Position numbers and translations under genes: made by a program | Notes under the pieces: generated by a model | Database searches by the model: none | What the model saw: only the letters and a program-made list of their open reading frames with translations | Told to the model about the DNA's origin: nothing | Part shown: positions 11,098 through 22,800 of the stretch, one piece after another | Position numbering within the stretch: position 1 is the first letter of the stretch | How the letters are laid out: every line of letters starts with the position of its first letter | NCBI GenBank assembly: GCA_036245525.1 | Contig: BTPG01000002.1 | Span: 124,783,212 to 124,847,211, forward strand | Source of the DNA: Semisulcospira habei | Taxonomy: Eukaryota > Mollusca > Gastropoda > Semisulcospiridae | Reading direction: 5' to 3' | DNA length: 64,000 nucleotides

Positions 11098-11266
11098 GGA
11101 GGAGCAGATGGAGGGAGTGGAAGTTGCCGATGCTGCGGCAGCTCCACCCCCTTCATCTCCTAAGAACCAGAGGAGGCCCGGGAGCCGGCCCCCCTCTGTT
11201 TCTCCAACTCCTTCCAAGGCAAAGGAAAAAGGGGGGAAAAACTCCGCACCCCCAGATAAGACATAA

Positions 11267-14200
11267 TCATGGACTCTGCTTCAGTGGAATTGTCGTGGTT
11301 TTCAAGCTAACTTTGAGGAATTACGTCTTTTAGTCAAGTGCTATAACCCCTCAGTAATATCTCTTCAGGAGACTTACCTGAAGACTTCTGACCCTGTGTC
11401 CTTTAATGGTTTTAACATTATACATAAAGGCTCTGATTCGGAGAGGCGCTCGGGTGGGGTGGCTCTTCTCATTAGTAGCCAAATTTTATGTAGCCCCGTT
11501 AGCATCGACACCTGTCTTCAGGCTGTCGCAGCTTGGGTTACCTTGAAGAAGACCATAACCATATGCAGTATTTACCTGCCACCATCCCTGCGGGTTTGTA
11601 GTAATGATTTTTTAAATTTAGTTGATCCCTTTATTCTCATGGGGGATTTAAACGGTCACGCTCACCTTTGGGGTAGTGACCACTATGATGGCAGAGGTCA
11701 GATGTTAGAAGATGTTTTTTCTCAACTTAACCTGTGTGTCTTTAATGATGGTTCACCTACACACTCTAAACCAGGTTCAGGATCTAGTTCTGTTCTAGAC
11801 CTCACTGTGTGTGATCCTTCTCTCATGCTGGACTTTGACTGGAAGGTTCACGATGACTTGTGTGGTAGTGACCACTTCCCAGTAGTCCTGTCATCGGTCA
11901 GCTGTGGGGAGGGTCCGCCGGTGGGATGCTGGAATCTTAAGAAAGCTAACTGGCCTCTGTTCGCCTCCCTCTGTCAGTCTCGTATTACAGAGGAGGTGGT
12001 CATGTCATCTGAAGAACCTATTTCTTCTTTTACAACTATTTTGTTGGACGTAGCGGGTGAAACCATCCCTAAAACTTCCGCATCAGTCCCTTGAAAGCCG
12101 AGAGTACCATGGTTCAACGAAGAGTGCTGCAAGGCCCAAATAGCGCGCAAATCTGCTCAGCGACTTGCTTTCCGTAATCCGTCGCAAGTGAATATTTTAA
12201 CCTTTAAAAGACAGAGGGCGAAAGCTCGTTACATTTTTAAACGTGAACGCCGTGCTTCCTGGAGACGCTTCGTCTCATCTTTAACTTCTCGGACTCCGTC
12301 CCAGAAAGTATGGAAGGCTGTTTGGAGAATTAGGGGCAGGGGTGGCTCGGCTTCTGTTGGCCATCTTAGAGATGGTGCCAGCTTGGTTACAGATAAAAAA
12401 GCTGTGGCCAATTTGCTTGCCTCCACCATTGCCCATAATTCTTCAACGGAGCATTATTCACCTTTCTTCCAGAGAGAGAAGGAGAAGCGAGAGTCTCTTA
12501 TTTGTGATTTTAAGTCTGATAACTCAGAAGACTATAATGTCCCATTTACATTATCAGAATTGCAGCAAGCCTTGCAGAAATGTAATGACTCTGCTGCTGG
12601 CCTAGATACCGTCCACTATCAATTCCTAACGCATCTGCCTGAGAAGTCACTCCTTGTACTTCTCAAGGCCTTTAACCATATCTGGAGAACTGGTCATTTT
12701 CCGCCGTCTTGGCGCCAGGCTGTGGTTGTACCGATCCCCAAGCTGGGTAAGGATCCTTCCGACCCGGGCAACTACCGGCCTATCGCTTTGACATCATGTT
12801 TATGTAAAACTATGGAGCGCCTGGTCAACACCCGCCTGGTGTGGCATCTTGAGTCACAGGGTCTCCTCACAGACCTCCAGTGCGGTTTCCGGCGCTTCCG
12901 TAGTACAACTGACCATTTAGTCCGCTTTGAATCATTTATTCGAGATGCTTTTGTCAACAAGCAGCATGTCTATGCAATTTTCTTTGATCTTGAGAAGGCG
13001 TATGACACTACCTGGAAGTATGGCATAATGTCTGACTTGTTGGACATTGGGTTTAAAGGGCACCTGCCCGTTTTTATTCACAATTTTTTGACTAACCGAT
13101 TGTTCCATGTTCGTGTGGGCTCCACCCTCTCCGACTCCTTTGAACAGGAGATGGGTGTCCCACAGGGCAGCATTCTATCTCCTGTTTTATTTAGTATTAA
13201 AATTAACAACATTGTAAAGGCCGTCAAGGATGATTCTGAATGCTCTTTGTTTGTCGACGACTTTGCTTTGTGCGCATATGGTCGAGGACTTGCGTCCCTT
13301 GAGAGGCGCTTGCAGCTGTGCGTTGATCGCATCCAGCGATGGGTGTCTCTCAATGGATTCATCAAGTTCTCGCCCTCCAAGACAGTCTGTGTGCATTTTA
13401 CTAACCAGACGAAATTTTTTCCAGAACCTAGCCTGAGCATTGCTGGAGTACCAATTAAGGTGGCCGAGGAGGCAAAGTTTCTGGGGGTCATTTTTGACAA
13501 AAGACTTACCTTCCGCAACCATATTAATTACCTTAGAACCTCTTGTCAGAAGGCTCTCGACATTCTTCGTGTCGTCGGTCGTACTGACTGGGGTGCGGAC
13601 CGTACTGTCTTACTTCGTCTGTACCGGGCCCTTGTTCGGTCCAAACTGGATTACGGCTCTGTGGTGTATGGCTCAAGCTTCCAAGTCTGTGCTACAGCGT
13701 CTGAACACAATTCACCATCAGGGTCTGCGGATATGTCTTGGGGCCTTCAGGACGTCTCCAGTTCCTAGTCTGTATGCCGAGGCAGGGGAGCCTTCTCTCA
13801 AGCTCCGCCGCATCCGCCTCATGCTCAGCTACGTTCTGAAACTGAAGGCCCATCCAGACAATCCTGCCTATGATTGTGTTTTTAAACCATCGTTTGCAGA
13901 GATTTACGATGCCCATCCGGGAGCTGTCCGTCCACTTTCTTTCCATGTCCGACCTCATCTGCAGGCGGCCGGATTGGACCTGGACTCTTACCAGTTCCTG
14001 ACATCTTGCTGGACTTGACTGCCCACAAGAAAGACTCTACTCCACCAGCCATATACCAACAGAGCCTCAATGAACTGCTTTCAAATTTTCCTGGCTATTG
14101 TCGCATCTATACCGATGGGTCAAAGTCTGAAGATGGGAGAGTGGCTGCGGCCGCAGTGTCCTCTCGCCATCCTAGACGCCCATTTAAGCACCGCCTCCCA

Positions 14201-14907
14201 GACCATTCATCTGTATTTAGTGCGGAACTGCAGGCGGTTCTGCTGGCACTCAGGCATGCTTATCGATCTAGAGAAAGGAACTTCCTGATTCTGTCTTGAC
14301 TCTCTTTCTGCCCTGCAGGCCCTTCAGGGCACGGGATATGACCACCCACTGCTGGTGCAGATCAGAGAGCTCCACGCGGACTTGATGAAGGAATATTATG
14401 ATATCATTTTTATTTGGGTGCCAGGGCATGTGGGCATTGAAGGCAACAGGATCGCAGATTCTGCTGCCAACGATGCCCGCAATGACCCTGTCCCTGACAC
14501 ACAGACTGTTTAGTGATTTTAGACATGTGGCTAGTGCGTACATAGCCCGTGAGTGGCAGTCCGAGTGGGACAAAGAAGAAGCTAACAAGCTGCATGAAGC
14601 CCTTCCTAAGTTGTCTGACGGTCTACCTTATCGCTGCGGCAGCCGCCGTGAGGAGACTGTCCTGGCTCGGCTCCACATCGGCCACACGTATGTTATGCAC
14701 TCTTATTTACTTAAACAGGAGGAGCGTCCATGGTGTTATGCCTGCGACGAGCAGTACTCTGTTCAACACTTTTTGTTTTGTGCTGATCTAATCGACACAA
14801 GGTATAAACATTTCACGGCAGACTCCTTGAAGGTTTTGTTCCGGGATGTGCCCCCGGACAAGATCTTCAGTTTTCTGAGAGAGTGCCATATTTTTAATAA
14901 GATTTGA
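11267..14907 (+). pseudogene. LINE ORF2: APE endonuclease, reverse transcriptase, RNase H
   Basis: Continues in the ORF1 frame straight after its TAA. Endonuclease: LQWNCRGFQANFEEL (11279), SLQETYL, LMGDLNGHAHLWGS (11635), SDHFPV. RT: VPIPKLGKDPSDPGNYRPI (12730), FFDLEKAYDTTW, GVPQGSILSP, the catalytic box as FVDDFAL (13250), KFLGVIFD. RNase H: IYTDGSKSEDG (14105), [23 protein letters not shown] (14410). Breaks: an in-frame TGA at 12092-12094, a 1-nt insertion near 13678, a change near 14000, a stop at 14297-14299 and a shift near 14510. The C-terminal zinc-binding-like part (WCYACDEQ) ends with TGA at 14905-14907. Confidence 0.85.
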
Positions 14908-15273
14908 GCGTTTATAGATTATGATGTTTCTATTATTTTGACCTTTTTGAGAGTCTTTTGACGTTTTCTTTAAAGACCTGTGCGACATTTTAGCCTGACA
15001 TATTTTTAAGGTATATTTACATCATGTCTTAAGACCTTTCTTTTAGTCTGGCTGACCAGATTTTTACCCTTCCCGCCGTGAGATGGTCTTAGTTGCCTGC
15101 TCGGCGTTAAACCCAAATAACTAACTAACTAAACCCTCCCGGCACCTTCGGTGCCGTTGGTAATCCTTTAGCTAAAATTACCGGGAGCTTGCGCCGGGGA
15201 GGACGGGGCTTGCTAGCTCAGTCAGTCACTGGGTTACGCGGCACCCTCCTCCTCTTCGCTATTCTCCTTTGTA

Positions 15274-15360
15274 GTAATGGCATCGGTAATGTTTTTGAAG
15301 AAACAAAATAATTTTTCTCTAAAATGTATTTTTTTGAAAAATACTTAACGATGCCATTAC
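15274..15360. repeat. DIRS copy 1 internal complementary region (ICR)
   Basis: The left half is the complement of a DIRS left end (GGTAATGTTTTTGAAGAAAC) and the right half the complement of this element's own right end at 15573-15630, joined back to back. This fused-ends arrangement is diagnostic of DIRS elements, where it is thought to template joining of the cDNA ends into a circle. Confidence 0.85.
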
Positions 15361-15379
15361 TCGGACGGCCCTCCCACCT

Positions 15380-15630
15380 GCCCCGCTCGCCGCTAGCCAC
15401 CTAAACGAAAGAACTGGTTTGGCTTGGCTGCGCTGGCAGTTACCCACGTGGGGTGGGAAGGGAGGCTACCCAGGTTCCAGGTCACGGCACCCCTGGTGGC
15501 CTCCCCTGGCTCTAATGGTACACATCGTAAGTTTTTGGGCTAAAATTACGCAAGCTATAGGTTGTTCCATTGTAGTAATGGCATCGGTAAGTATTTTTCG
15601 AAAAAATACATTTTAGAGAAAAATTAATTT
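15380..15630. repeat. DIRS copy 1 right inverted terminal repeat
   Basis: Ends with TAGTAATGGCATCGGTAAG and an AT-rich tail whose complement forms half of the ICR. Its left partner lies outside the window. Confidence 0.7.
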
Positions 15631-16364
15631 TTTATTTTTCTATGTATGATTGTGGAATTTAGCATTTATGTAAATAACTGAATCAAGATTATGTCACAAT
15701 TCTTCAAACTGTGTTACCTGTGTTATTTTCCTAACGAAAAAAAAAAAAAATTCAATGCTTACTATGCACCGTTTCCGCGTTCACTAGCACTCAATTCAGA
15801 ATCACTACCCTGTCCATCACCACCATCCCCCCCCCCCTCCCCCCCCGCCCCCGCCCCTTGATATCAAGTCTTCTGGCAAGAAGCCAAGAAAGTCTTCATC
15901 ATCGGATTCTGACTCCATAAAGTATTCCTGGGTGAATGCTTCTATTCTAACTCCTCATCAGCCATCTTTTGTCAAAATGAAGCCGTCGGAACAAACTTTC
16001 GCTTAGAAAATTCAAATCGCTTGAACACATTCGCAGGAAGCAAGAAGGCCGATAGAAAACGGAAGCAAGCCTAGATACAATCACCCATAATCCTTTGCAA
16101 AGGCTGTCATAGCAACCCTGTGTGTTTACCATAGCCGATTCCGGCAGACCTCACGGTGGCGACAAATGTCGCTATCCGTAAATCAAGCAAGATGGCGGCT
16201 GGCGACAAATGTCGCCACCAGCGCGCTAAAGGTTAACCGACAGAAACAGACCTGCATGATAACAGACAGACCAATGAAACAACCAGAAACACTGCAGATT
16301 TTATCCTGTTTTTCAGTTATGTTGCACATGTACTGCATGTGTCCATTGACTTGTCTTATTTCTC
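15631..16364. other. AP1G1 intron sequence without host genes
   Basis: AT-rich, with an A14 run near 15740 and a C-rich tract near 15825-15857 (almost pure C). Around 16150-16225 two copies of GGCGACAAATGTCGC-type sequence recur. No exon was recognised. Confidence 0.6.
15855..15976 (-). pseudogene. Possible piggyBac-like transposase N-terminal fragment
   Basis: Read on the minus strand, ATGGCTGATGAGGAG at about 15963-15977 is followed after a stop by an acidic stretch EYFMESESDDEDFLGFLPED. Acidic 'ESDDEDFxGF' N-termini are common in piggyBac-derived transposases of invertebrates. The fragment is short and low-complexity, and it runs into a G-rich tract. The call is tentative. Its interest is the many TTAA palindromes in this window. 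Confidence 0.3.
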
Positions 16365-16583
16365 TTAACCCATTACATTCTGAGGCTGATTGTAGAAAAA
16401 AATTGTTTATGGCCCTAAGAAGGCTACATTATAGATTAGGAGATCGATCAAGCATTGTGGTTCAAGGGTGGTGGTGCCAGAATAGCTTGGCGCCTCAGGT
16501 GCCAAGCTATTGTGGCACCAGCATTGAACTATCATAGTCAAATTTATTTCAAGCAATGGGAGTGTCCGCATGAATAGCGTTAA
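16365..16583. repeat. TTAA-flanked palindromic MITE
   Basis: TTAACCCATTACATTCTGAG at the left and ...AGCGTTAA at the right. The centre is a hairpin: GAATAGCTTGGCGCCT / AGGTGCCAAGCTATT with flanking TTCAAGGGTGGTG. Same family as 35996-36221 and 40145-40366. Confidence 0.7.
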
Positions 16584-16778
16584 GCCCAGTCAGCAAACTT
16601 TACAATACTCATGTACAGTAGTACATATTGTAGCGTAGTGAACTTGGTTTTAAGATCTAGATTGTTTACCTTATGCCACAGCATGTAAAAGTGATCACTA
16701 GTCTCTTCAGTTACTAGCCTTTTATTAACATTTAAATGTTGTGACACTGACTCACCCAGAATTGTTGTCTCTTTTCAG

Positions 16779-16834
16779 GTATTAGCTGTGAACATTTTAG
16801 GTAGATTCCTTTTGAACAATGATAAAAACATCAG
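16779..16834 (+). CDS. AP1G1: AP1G1 exon (first in window), trunk
   Basis: Acceptor tttcag at 16773-16778 and donor gtgagt at 16835. It encodes [19 protein letters not shown], an invariant adaptin trunk block, and ends two bases into an Arg codon. No upstream exon was found between 1 and 16778, so the preceding intron is longer than 16.7 kb. Confidence 0.95.
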
Positions 16835-19800
16835 GTGAGTTGGTTTCCATATCGTTGCATATCGTACTGTCCTATAAAATCATAAATTTTTGCATGTGTG
16901 TATTGTAATAACTAGGTATCATTTTAACCCATTTAACCCCACGGGTGCATTCCCCAATTTTGTAGGTGTGAAGTAGCCACTCTATACCATTTGCAGGGGC
17001 TGGGTTGACCATGATAATTCAAGGGTAGTGCAGGTTAGCTTAGCACCTGAAGGGCATCTTACTTACTTACTTACTTATGCCTGTCACCCCTACCCGGGTA
17101 TAGGCCGTCGACGAGAGACCTCCAGCAACTCCTGTCCTGTGCTTCTCCTTCGATTCTACTCCAGGTGGTTCCCAGTCTCTTGATGTCTGCTTGGAGGTCT
17201 CGACGCCAGGACCCCCCACCCGGGTCTGCCCTGGGGGACTTGGGTGGGGTTAGGTATTTTTTAGTTCCCAGGGTCACCCTGGTCAGCCCCACAGGGTGGG
17301 TTTTTCTCTCTATTCTGGGGCGTGTGTTTCTGTCTGCCCGAGGTCCATTCATCTGTATTTGCCTTTTTAAAACTCTCCCTACTGTCTGCACTGCCTGTAG
17401 CTCTTGATATTGGATGTGTGTTGCTAAATGGTCTTAGCTTTATTTATGCCCCATGTTGTAGGTTTATTTAATGTATTTGACCGGCTGGCGACATACATTC
17501 AATTTTCTGTTTATTTTTTTTTCACAAGCAGTGCAGGCACGTCCTGAGAAAGCCTTGTTGCTGTCGGGACGTTAAGCAATGTACAATCAATCAATCAATC
17601 AATCGACGCCAGGAGTTTCTCTGCCTACCTCTTTTCCTCTTTCCCTGGGGGTTCCATGACAATGCCTGCCTAGTGATACTGGAAGCTGGCTTTCTCAGAC
17701 TGTGACCGATCCATCCCCATCTTCGTCGCCCAATTTCATTCTCTGCTGTTATCTGCTCTGTTCTCTCCCAGAGTCTGACGTTGCTGATCTTCTCTGGCCA
17801 GGGGATTTTCAAAATTCTTCTAAGGCAACTGTTCATGAAGGTCTGTACTCTGTTGACTGTGGTTTTTGTCAATCTCCAAGTCTCTGCTCCATATAGGAGA
17901 ACTGCTTTTACATTGGAGTTGAAAATCCGGACTTTGGTGTGTTTTGACAGCTCTCTGGAACTCCACACTTTTTTCAACTGGAGAAAGGCTGCTCTGGCTT
18001 TACCGATTCGTGCTCTGACATCTGCATCAGTGCCGCCTTTTTTGTCTATGATGCTCCCGAGGTAGGTGAAGGACTCCACCTCCTCCAACGGGGTGCCAGC
18101 AAGCAAGACTGGTTCCTCCCTGGTTGCGTTCAGCCTCATTGTCTTTGTTTTCTGTTTGTGAATGGTGAGGCCCACTTGGGACGAGATGTCAGCAAGCCTT
18201 GTGGTCTTGTCCTGCATTTGTTGATGAGTGTGGGACAGTAATGCCAAGTCGTCTGCAAAATCGAGGTCGTCAAGCTGTGTCCACAGTGTCCACTGTATTC
18301 CACTTCGTCTGTGCTCTGTGGTCATCTTCATGACCCAGTCAATGGCCAGTAGGAAGAGGAACGGAGACAGCAGACACCCCTGCCTGACACCAGTTCTGAC
18401 CTGGAGCTCCCTGGTGAACTGCCCTTCGTGGATCACGCGACATGTCATGCCATCGTAGCTGCTCTTGATCAGGCGGACGAGCTTTGTGGGTACACCGTAG
18501 TGTCGTAGGAGTTTCCACAAAGTCTCTCGGTCCACACTGTCAAATGCTTTCTCATAATCCACAAAGTTGACGTACAGCGGGGAGCTCCACTCCAGAGACT
18601 GTTCCACGATGATGCGGAGAGTGGCGATCTGGTCTGTACATGATCGGTTCTTCCTGAATCCTGCTTGCTGGTCTCTCAGCTGGGGGTCAACGGAGCTCTT
18701 CATTCTCTCCAGGATGATCCTGTTGAAGACCTTTCCTGGTACTGACAGCAAGGTGATTCCTCTGTAGTTGGAACACTTGCTGAGGTCGCCTTTCTTGGGA
18801 AGCTTGATTAGGTACCCCTCCTTCCAGTCAGCCGGCATCACCTCCTCTTCCCAGATCTTTCCAGACAGTGGGTACAGCATCTCCACTGTTGTCTCTATGT
18901 CTGCTTTCAGAGACTCCGCTGGGATGCCATCTGGGCCTGCTGCTTTGCCGTTCTTCAAAAATGCCACTGCTCTTCTGATCTCTTCCCGGCTGGGTCTGTC
19001 ACAGCTGATGGGTAGGTCGGTCTCTGCCGGCTGGATGTCTGGGGGGGTCGGATGGGCTAGGTCTGTTCAGTAACTCTTCAAAATACTCGGCCCATCTGTC
19101 GAGTTGGTCTGCTCTGTCTGCAATAGGCTTGCCTTCTTTGTCTTTTACTGGTCTTTCTGTATGGCCATACTTGCCTGACAATCTTCTGGTAATGTCGTAG
19201 AGCTGTTTCATATTGCCGCTGCCTGCTGCCTTTTCTGCCTCTGCTGCCAGGCTGTCTGTGTAGGCCCTCTTGTCTGCCCTGATACTCCTCTTCACCTCGC
19301 GGTTGGCTTCCCAGTATTCTCCCTGTGCCCTTACTTTGGCTGCTCTCGTGCGACTGTTGTTGACAACTGCTTTCTTCTGCTTCCTCACTTCTATCTTCTT
19401 CAAGGTCTGTGCCGACAGCCAGTCCTTGTGATGGTGTTTCCTGAACCCTACAGTGTCTCCTGAAGGGCATCGGGCACTGAATTTTCAACTTTTCATGACT
19501 TTCTCTTTGTTGAAAATTCAGTGGTGACCGTAGATCTCATGGTGTGGATTACCTGTACAGTACACATAGTTAGATCATTTTGCTCATTTAGCCTTGGTAA
19601 AAAGATGGACATCACCATTGCTGAATACTGTGGTTGCAGGTTCCCCCAAACTAGCGCGCTCTTTAGTGTGAGAGATGAGGACGTGGAGTAAGGCTATGGG
19701 CATAATCAGTATGTCGCTATGGATGATCGGCAGTGCGAGCAGAAAAACTGTGCTGAGACAAATTATTTCCATGAAATCGCCTTAAATTGGCAGAGTTTGC

Positions 19801-22800
19801 ATGAATAAAATGCAGCTACTCTTGATAACAAAGCTATTGAAACACCATGGCAGACCATTTTTGGAAGCCACTGTGACTGGCTTCATCGCCGTTCGCAGTT
19901 TTAATGTTTGTGGCGAGAAAGTTTTTCTCAGCATTTTTTTTTAAATTTAAAAAAGGTTGTTACAACTGTATGAACAGGAAGCATTCATGGACAGTAGTTT
20001 CTCAATCTGAGCTTAAATTTTGCTGCATATTACATGTGATTCACAGCAAACAGTATCGACTACGCGTAACAGCTATCTGAGTTGCCCACATTTCGTGGGT
20101 GTTGGCTCAAAGTCGTATAATCTAGTGAACATTCTCACGCTTCATGGTAACTGGCAGCCAGCCTATTGTTCTCTGATGACCAACACTACAGTTCAGATGG
20201 CAGATAAAATCATGATAGTTTTACTTTCACTTTCAGTCACCAAAGCTATTCTAGCACCACCCTTGAATGTCATGGTTTATCCATATCCTGCTGTTGCTTT
20301 TCAAGGCTAAATGGGTTGACCCATTTAGCCCTAACGCCCTACATCAGGAGATGGATCGACTGTGTTAATTCAAGGTTAGCACCAGATTAGCTTGGCACCT
20401 AAATGCGCCAAGCTAATCTGGCGCTACCCTTAAATTATCACAGCTGATCCATCTCCTGCAGCTGACACATAGTCGTTAGGTGACGCCTCCAAAATTTGGA
20501 AAAATCAGCTGTGGGGTTAAATGGGTTAACCCTTTCGATGTCTCTAGGGCTTTTTGCCGGAATCATCACAGCAAAAAGTGCTACTCACAACCAAAGGGTT
20601 AATCAAGAACAACTGAGTGCATAAAAAGAAAGGATGCAGTTGAAAAATACCATAACTAAATTAGCGACCTTTGTTTGTCTAGGTATGTTGCTTTGAACAC
20701 ACTTCTGCGAGTGGTGCATGCTGACTACAACGCTGTACAAAGACACAGGACCACCATTGTCGACTGTCTGAAGGATCCGGATGTATCAATAAGAAGGTGC
20801 GTGGCAGTAATATTAGACGTCTAGTTAAAAATGTTGTCAGGATGTGAATGGATATTTATTTACCATTACATTTTGTTGTATGCATTTGTTCAACAAAACC
20901 TTATGCTTTGTTTCCTCAAAATACATTACCAATGGCATTACTGTATGGAAGACACACTTAGCTTAACGATTTCAGCCTAAAAATCATTGTGTATAGTTAC
21001 GCAACCAGGGAGGCAACTCGTGGGCCGTTACCAGGGTCCGAGTAGCCTCCCTTCCTCTTCATCCTGGCAGAAGCGCCGGTGTTACCCCAGTTGAATGCTT
21101 AGTTGCGATAGGTCGTGTCTACCTCGTGCTCAGCCGACCTTCAACTTTCCCTTGGATTCCTGGATTCTTCTAGAATTCTTCATTCTTCTCCTCCAGTGCA
21201 TTGTGCTCGCGTGTTTTTCCTTGGATTTTAGTGGTGCCCTGTGCTTCCCTTGGACTTGTGTGTTTTGTGTGGCGGCGTGCTTCGTTTTTTGTGGGAAACA
21301 CATGGCGCCATTTATTTCATCAAAAACATTACCGATGACATGACAAATGGGAGTGTCTACTACGTGCTCAAATTCTAGCCTACGAACCCGTTGTGTGCAC
21401 ACACAACCCGGGAGGCACTCGGGGAACCCTCCAGAGGGGCCAAGAGTTGTCTCCCGGACCTGCCTATCCGGTTCCGAGTCACCTGACTCGCCAGTCAGCT
21501 ACGTAGGCTCACGACCTTCGGACGTGTTCTAGCCTCGCGCTCCCTTCGACCGGTCGGTCTTGGTGCTCGAGTTCACCGTGACTTTGGCTTCGCCTGTTGC
21601 TTCGCTTCTGCTTCGCTTCTTGCTTCGCTGCAGCTTCGCTTGCGCTTCTTCGCTTGGCGTCCTCCTTGGTTGGCTTCGCTTGGCGGACCTGCTGCTTCCC
21701 GCCATTTCGCCGGTGGCGACATGGACGTCTCTTCTCCCGCTACCGCTTCGGCAGAGAGGTAGGATAGTTAGTTGGGCCCGGAGCCGGTCCCCGGGCGGGG
21801 TACCGGCCTGTGCCTTTGGACTCTACCTTGTTCGGGTTGTGTGGGTTTTGTTGAGCGGGGACTCTTAGCTCGGCGGGGCCCTGGTGCCCTCGCCTTTCCC
21901 CTTTGGGGTGAAATTACTGGCTTCCCCTGGTAGCCTTCGGGGAGCATTGTTTAAACCAGCTGCGGCGCGTGGCTCATGTTGCATCTCCGGCCTGGCTGGG
22001 GTATGCTTGTTTCGAGAGCGCACTCTTAGCTTAGAGCGCTACAGCATTATTGCCGGGGGACACGGCCTTTCGTCCCTATTGTCGTTTGGCCCGCCGTGTG
22101 ATGGCCTCAGTCCCCTGCGCGACGTTGAACCCAAATAACTAAACTAAACTAAACCTATTGTCGTTTGGCGCACATTCCTCTCCAGCCTGGCTGGGGTAGG
22201 CTTTGTTCTAAAGACGCAAGCTTAGCTTCGGGCGCTATAGCAGTATAGCCTGGGGGCACAGCCCGTTTGTCCATATCGTTCGATACGGTTCCCCTTGGTA
22301 GGACGAGCCCTGTTGGTCTCGACCACGTACCGGCACGTTGTTTGTTTGGTGTGTTGCAGTGCCCTCCTGATGACCTGCACGCAGTGTGGAGGTTTCCAGT
22401 GGCCCTCGGATACGCACAAGGTCTGCCTGCCGTGTGTTGGCTGTACATCTGAGCGTTCTTGTGACGTTTGCGCCGTCTGGCCGGAGCTCCGCTGGGTCCA
22501 ACTTTGGAGCTTCTACCGACGTGAACGCCCGACACCTGTGCCTGTTGCAAGACCTGCGGAAGTGCCGGCTGTCATCTCAGACACACCGACCGCTCTTGCC
22601 CCCGATGGCCCCAGTCTGGATAGATCTCCACAGCGGACACAGCAAGGTAGTGTGCGGAGTCGGGAGTTCGAGGCGCGGGTTCCCAGGAGGGATCGCGCTT
22701 GGACCAAGCCTTACGACAGGCAGAGAACCCATCTCGACACAGAGGTCAGTTCGGAGAGACGTGCCTCGCGCCGTCCTTGGTCAACCGGTCCCCACTCGTC

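Larger units (their letters stand above)
6197..11266 (+). pseudogene. LINE ORF1 (nucleic-acid-binding protein), interrupted twice
   Basis: Probable start ATG at 6197. There is a frame change near 6300, then an RNA-binding-type region with ALAELSEDELVRNLKSQGV and a conserved YYSLKVKKYVPL, then CCHC-type knuckles from about 7105 (PLCAHCTKPGHSAGS, PLCVNCQGAHMASDKKC), a Pro/Ser-rich tail and a TAA stop at 11264-11266. A SINE-like unit (6780-7101) cuts the knuckle region and the RTE (7797-11097) cuts the tail. Across the RTE target duplication the frame continues exactly (GAG CAG ATT / GAG CAG ATG), so ORF1 was open there when the RTE arrived. Confidence 0.8.
5566..15133 (+). mobile_element. Full-length I/Nimb-type LINE inserted in DIRS copy 1
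   Basis: Flanked by a perfect 13-bp target duplication CCCTCCCGGCACC (5553-5565 and 15134-15146). Layout: a ~600-bp 5' UTR; ORF1 with CCHC-type knuckles; ORF2 with APE endonuclease, RT and a C-terminal RNase H domain; a ~220-bp 3' UTR ending CGGCGTTAAACCCAAATAAC then (CTAA)n. Without the nested SINE-like unit and RTE it is about 5.9 kb. The RNase H domain after the RT places it in the I group; the Nimb subgroup is a guess. A truncated sister copy lies at 38069-38859. Confidence 0.88.
1..15630 (+). mobile_element. DIRS retrotransposon copy 1 (left end outside window; LINE nested inside)
   Basis: Old DIRS-order tyrosine-recombinase retrotransposon. Visible parts in order: a 5' leader with diverged ~105-240-bp spaced direct repeats (positions 1, 103 and 241 share the ACTTGGACTT...CGTTCC pattern), gag, RT/RNase H/methyltransferase-like remnants, recombinase remnants up to 5565, then, after the LINE insertion, the 3' end from 15134 with internal complementary region and right inverted terminal repeat. 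All reading frames are broken by indels and stops. Its terminal core GTAATGGCATCGGTAA puts it in the same subfamily as copy 3 and apart from copies 2 and 4. Confidence 0.88.
17059..19458 (-). mobile_element. RTE copy 2, 5'-truncated
   Basis: Minus strand, flanked by a perfect 13-bp target duplication CCTGAAGGGCATC (17046-17058 and 19459-19471). Begins (5' end) within the linker after the endonuclease domain, so the endonuclease is missing. Interrupted by a SINE-like unit at 17211-17602. Located in the AP1G1 intron between the first two visible exons. Confidence 0.93.

Noticed and set aside
11267..11300. A separate ATG start for LINE ORF2 at 11269
   Set aside because: That ATG is in a different frame from the endonuclease and stops within 14 codons. 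The endonuclease frame continues directly from the ORF1 frame after TAA, so ORF2 initiation must be by reinitiation or another mechanism.
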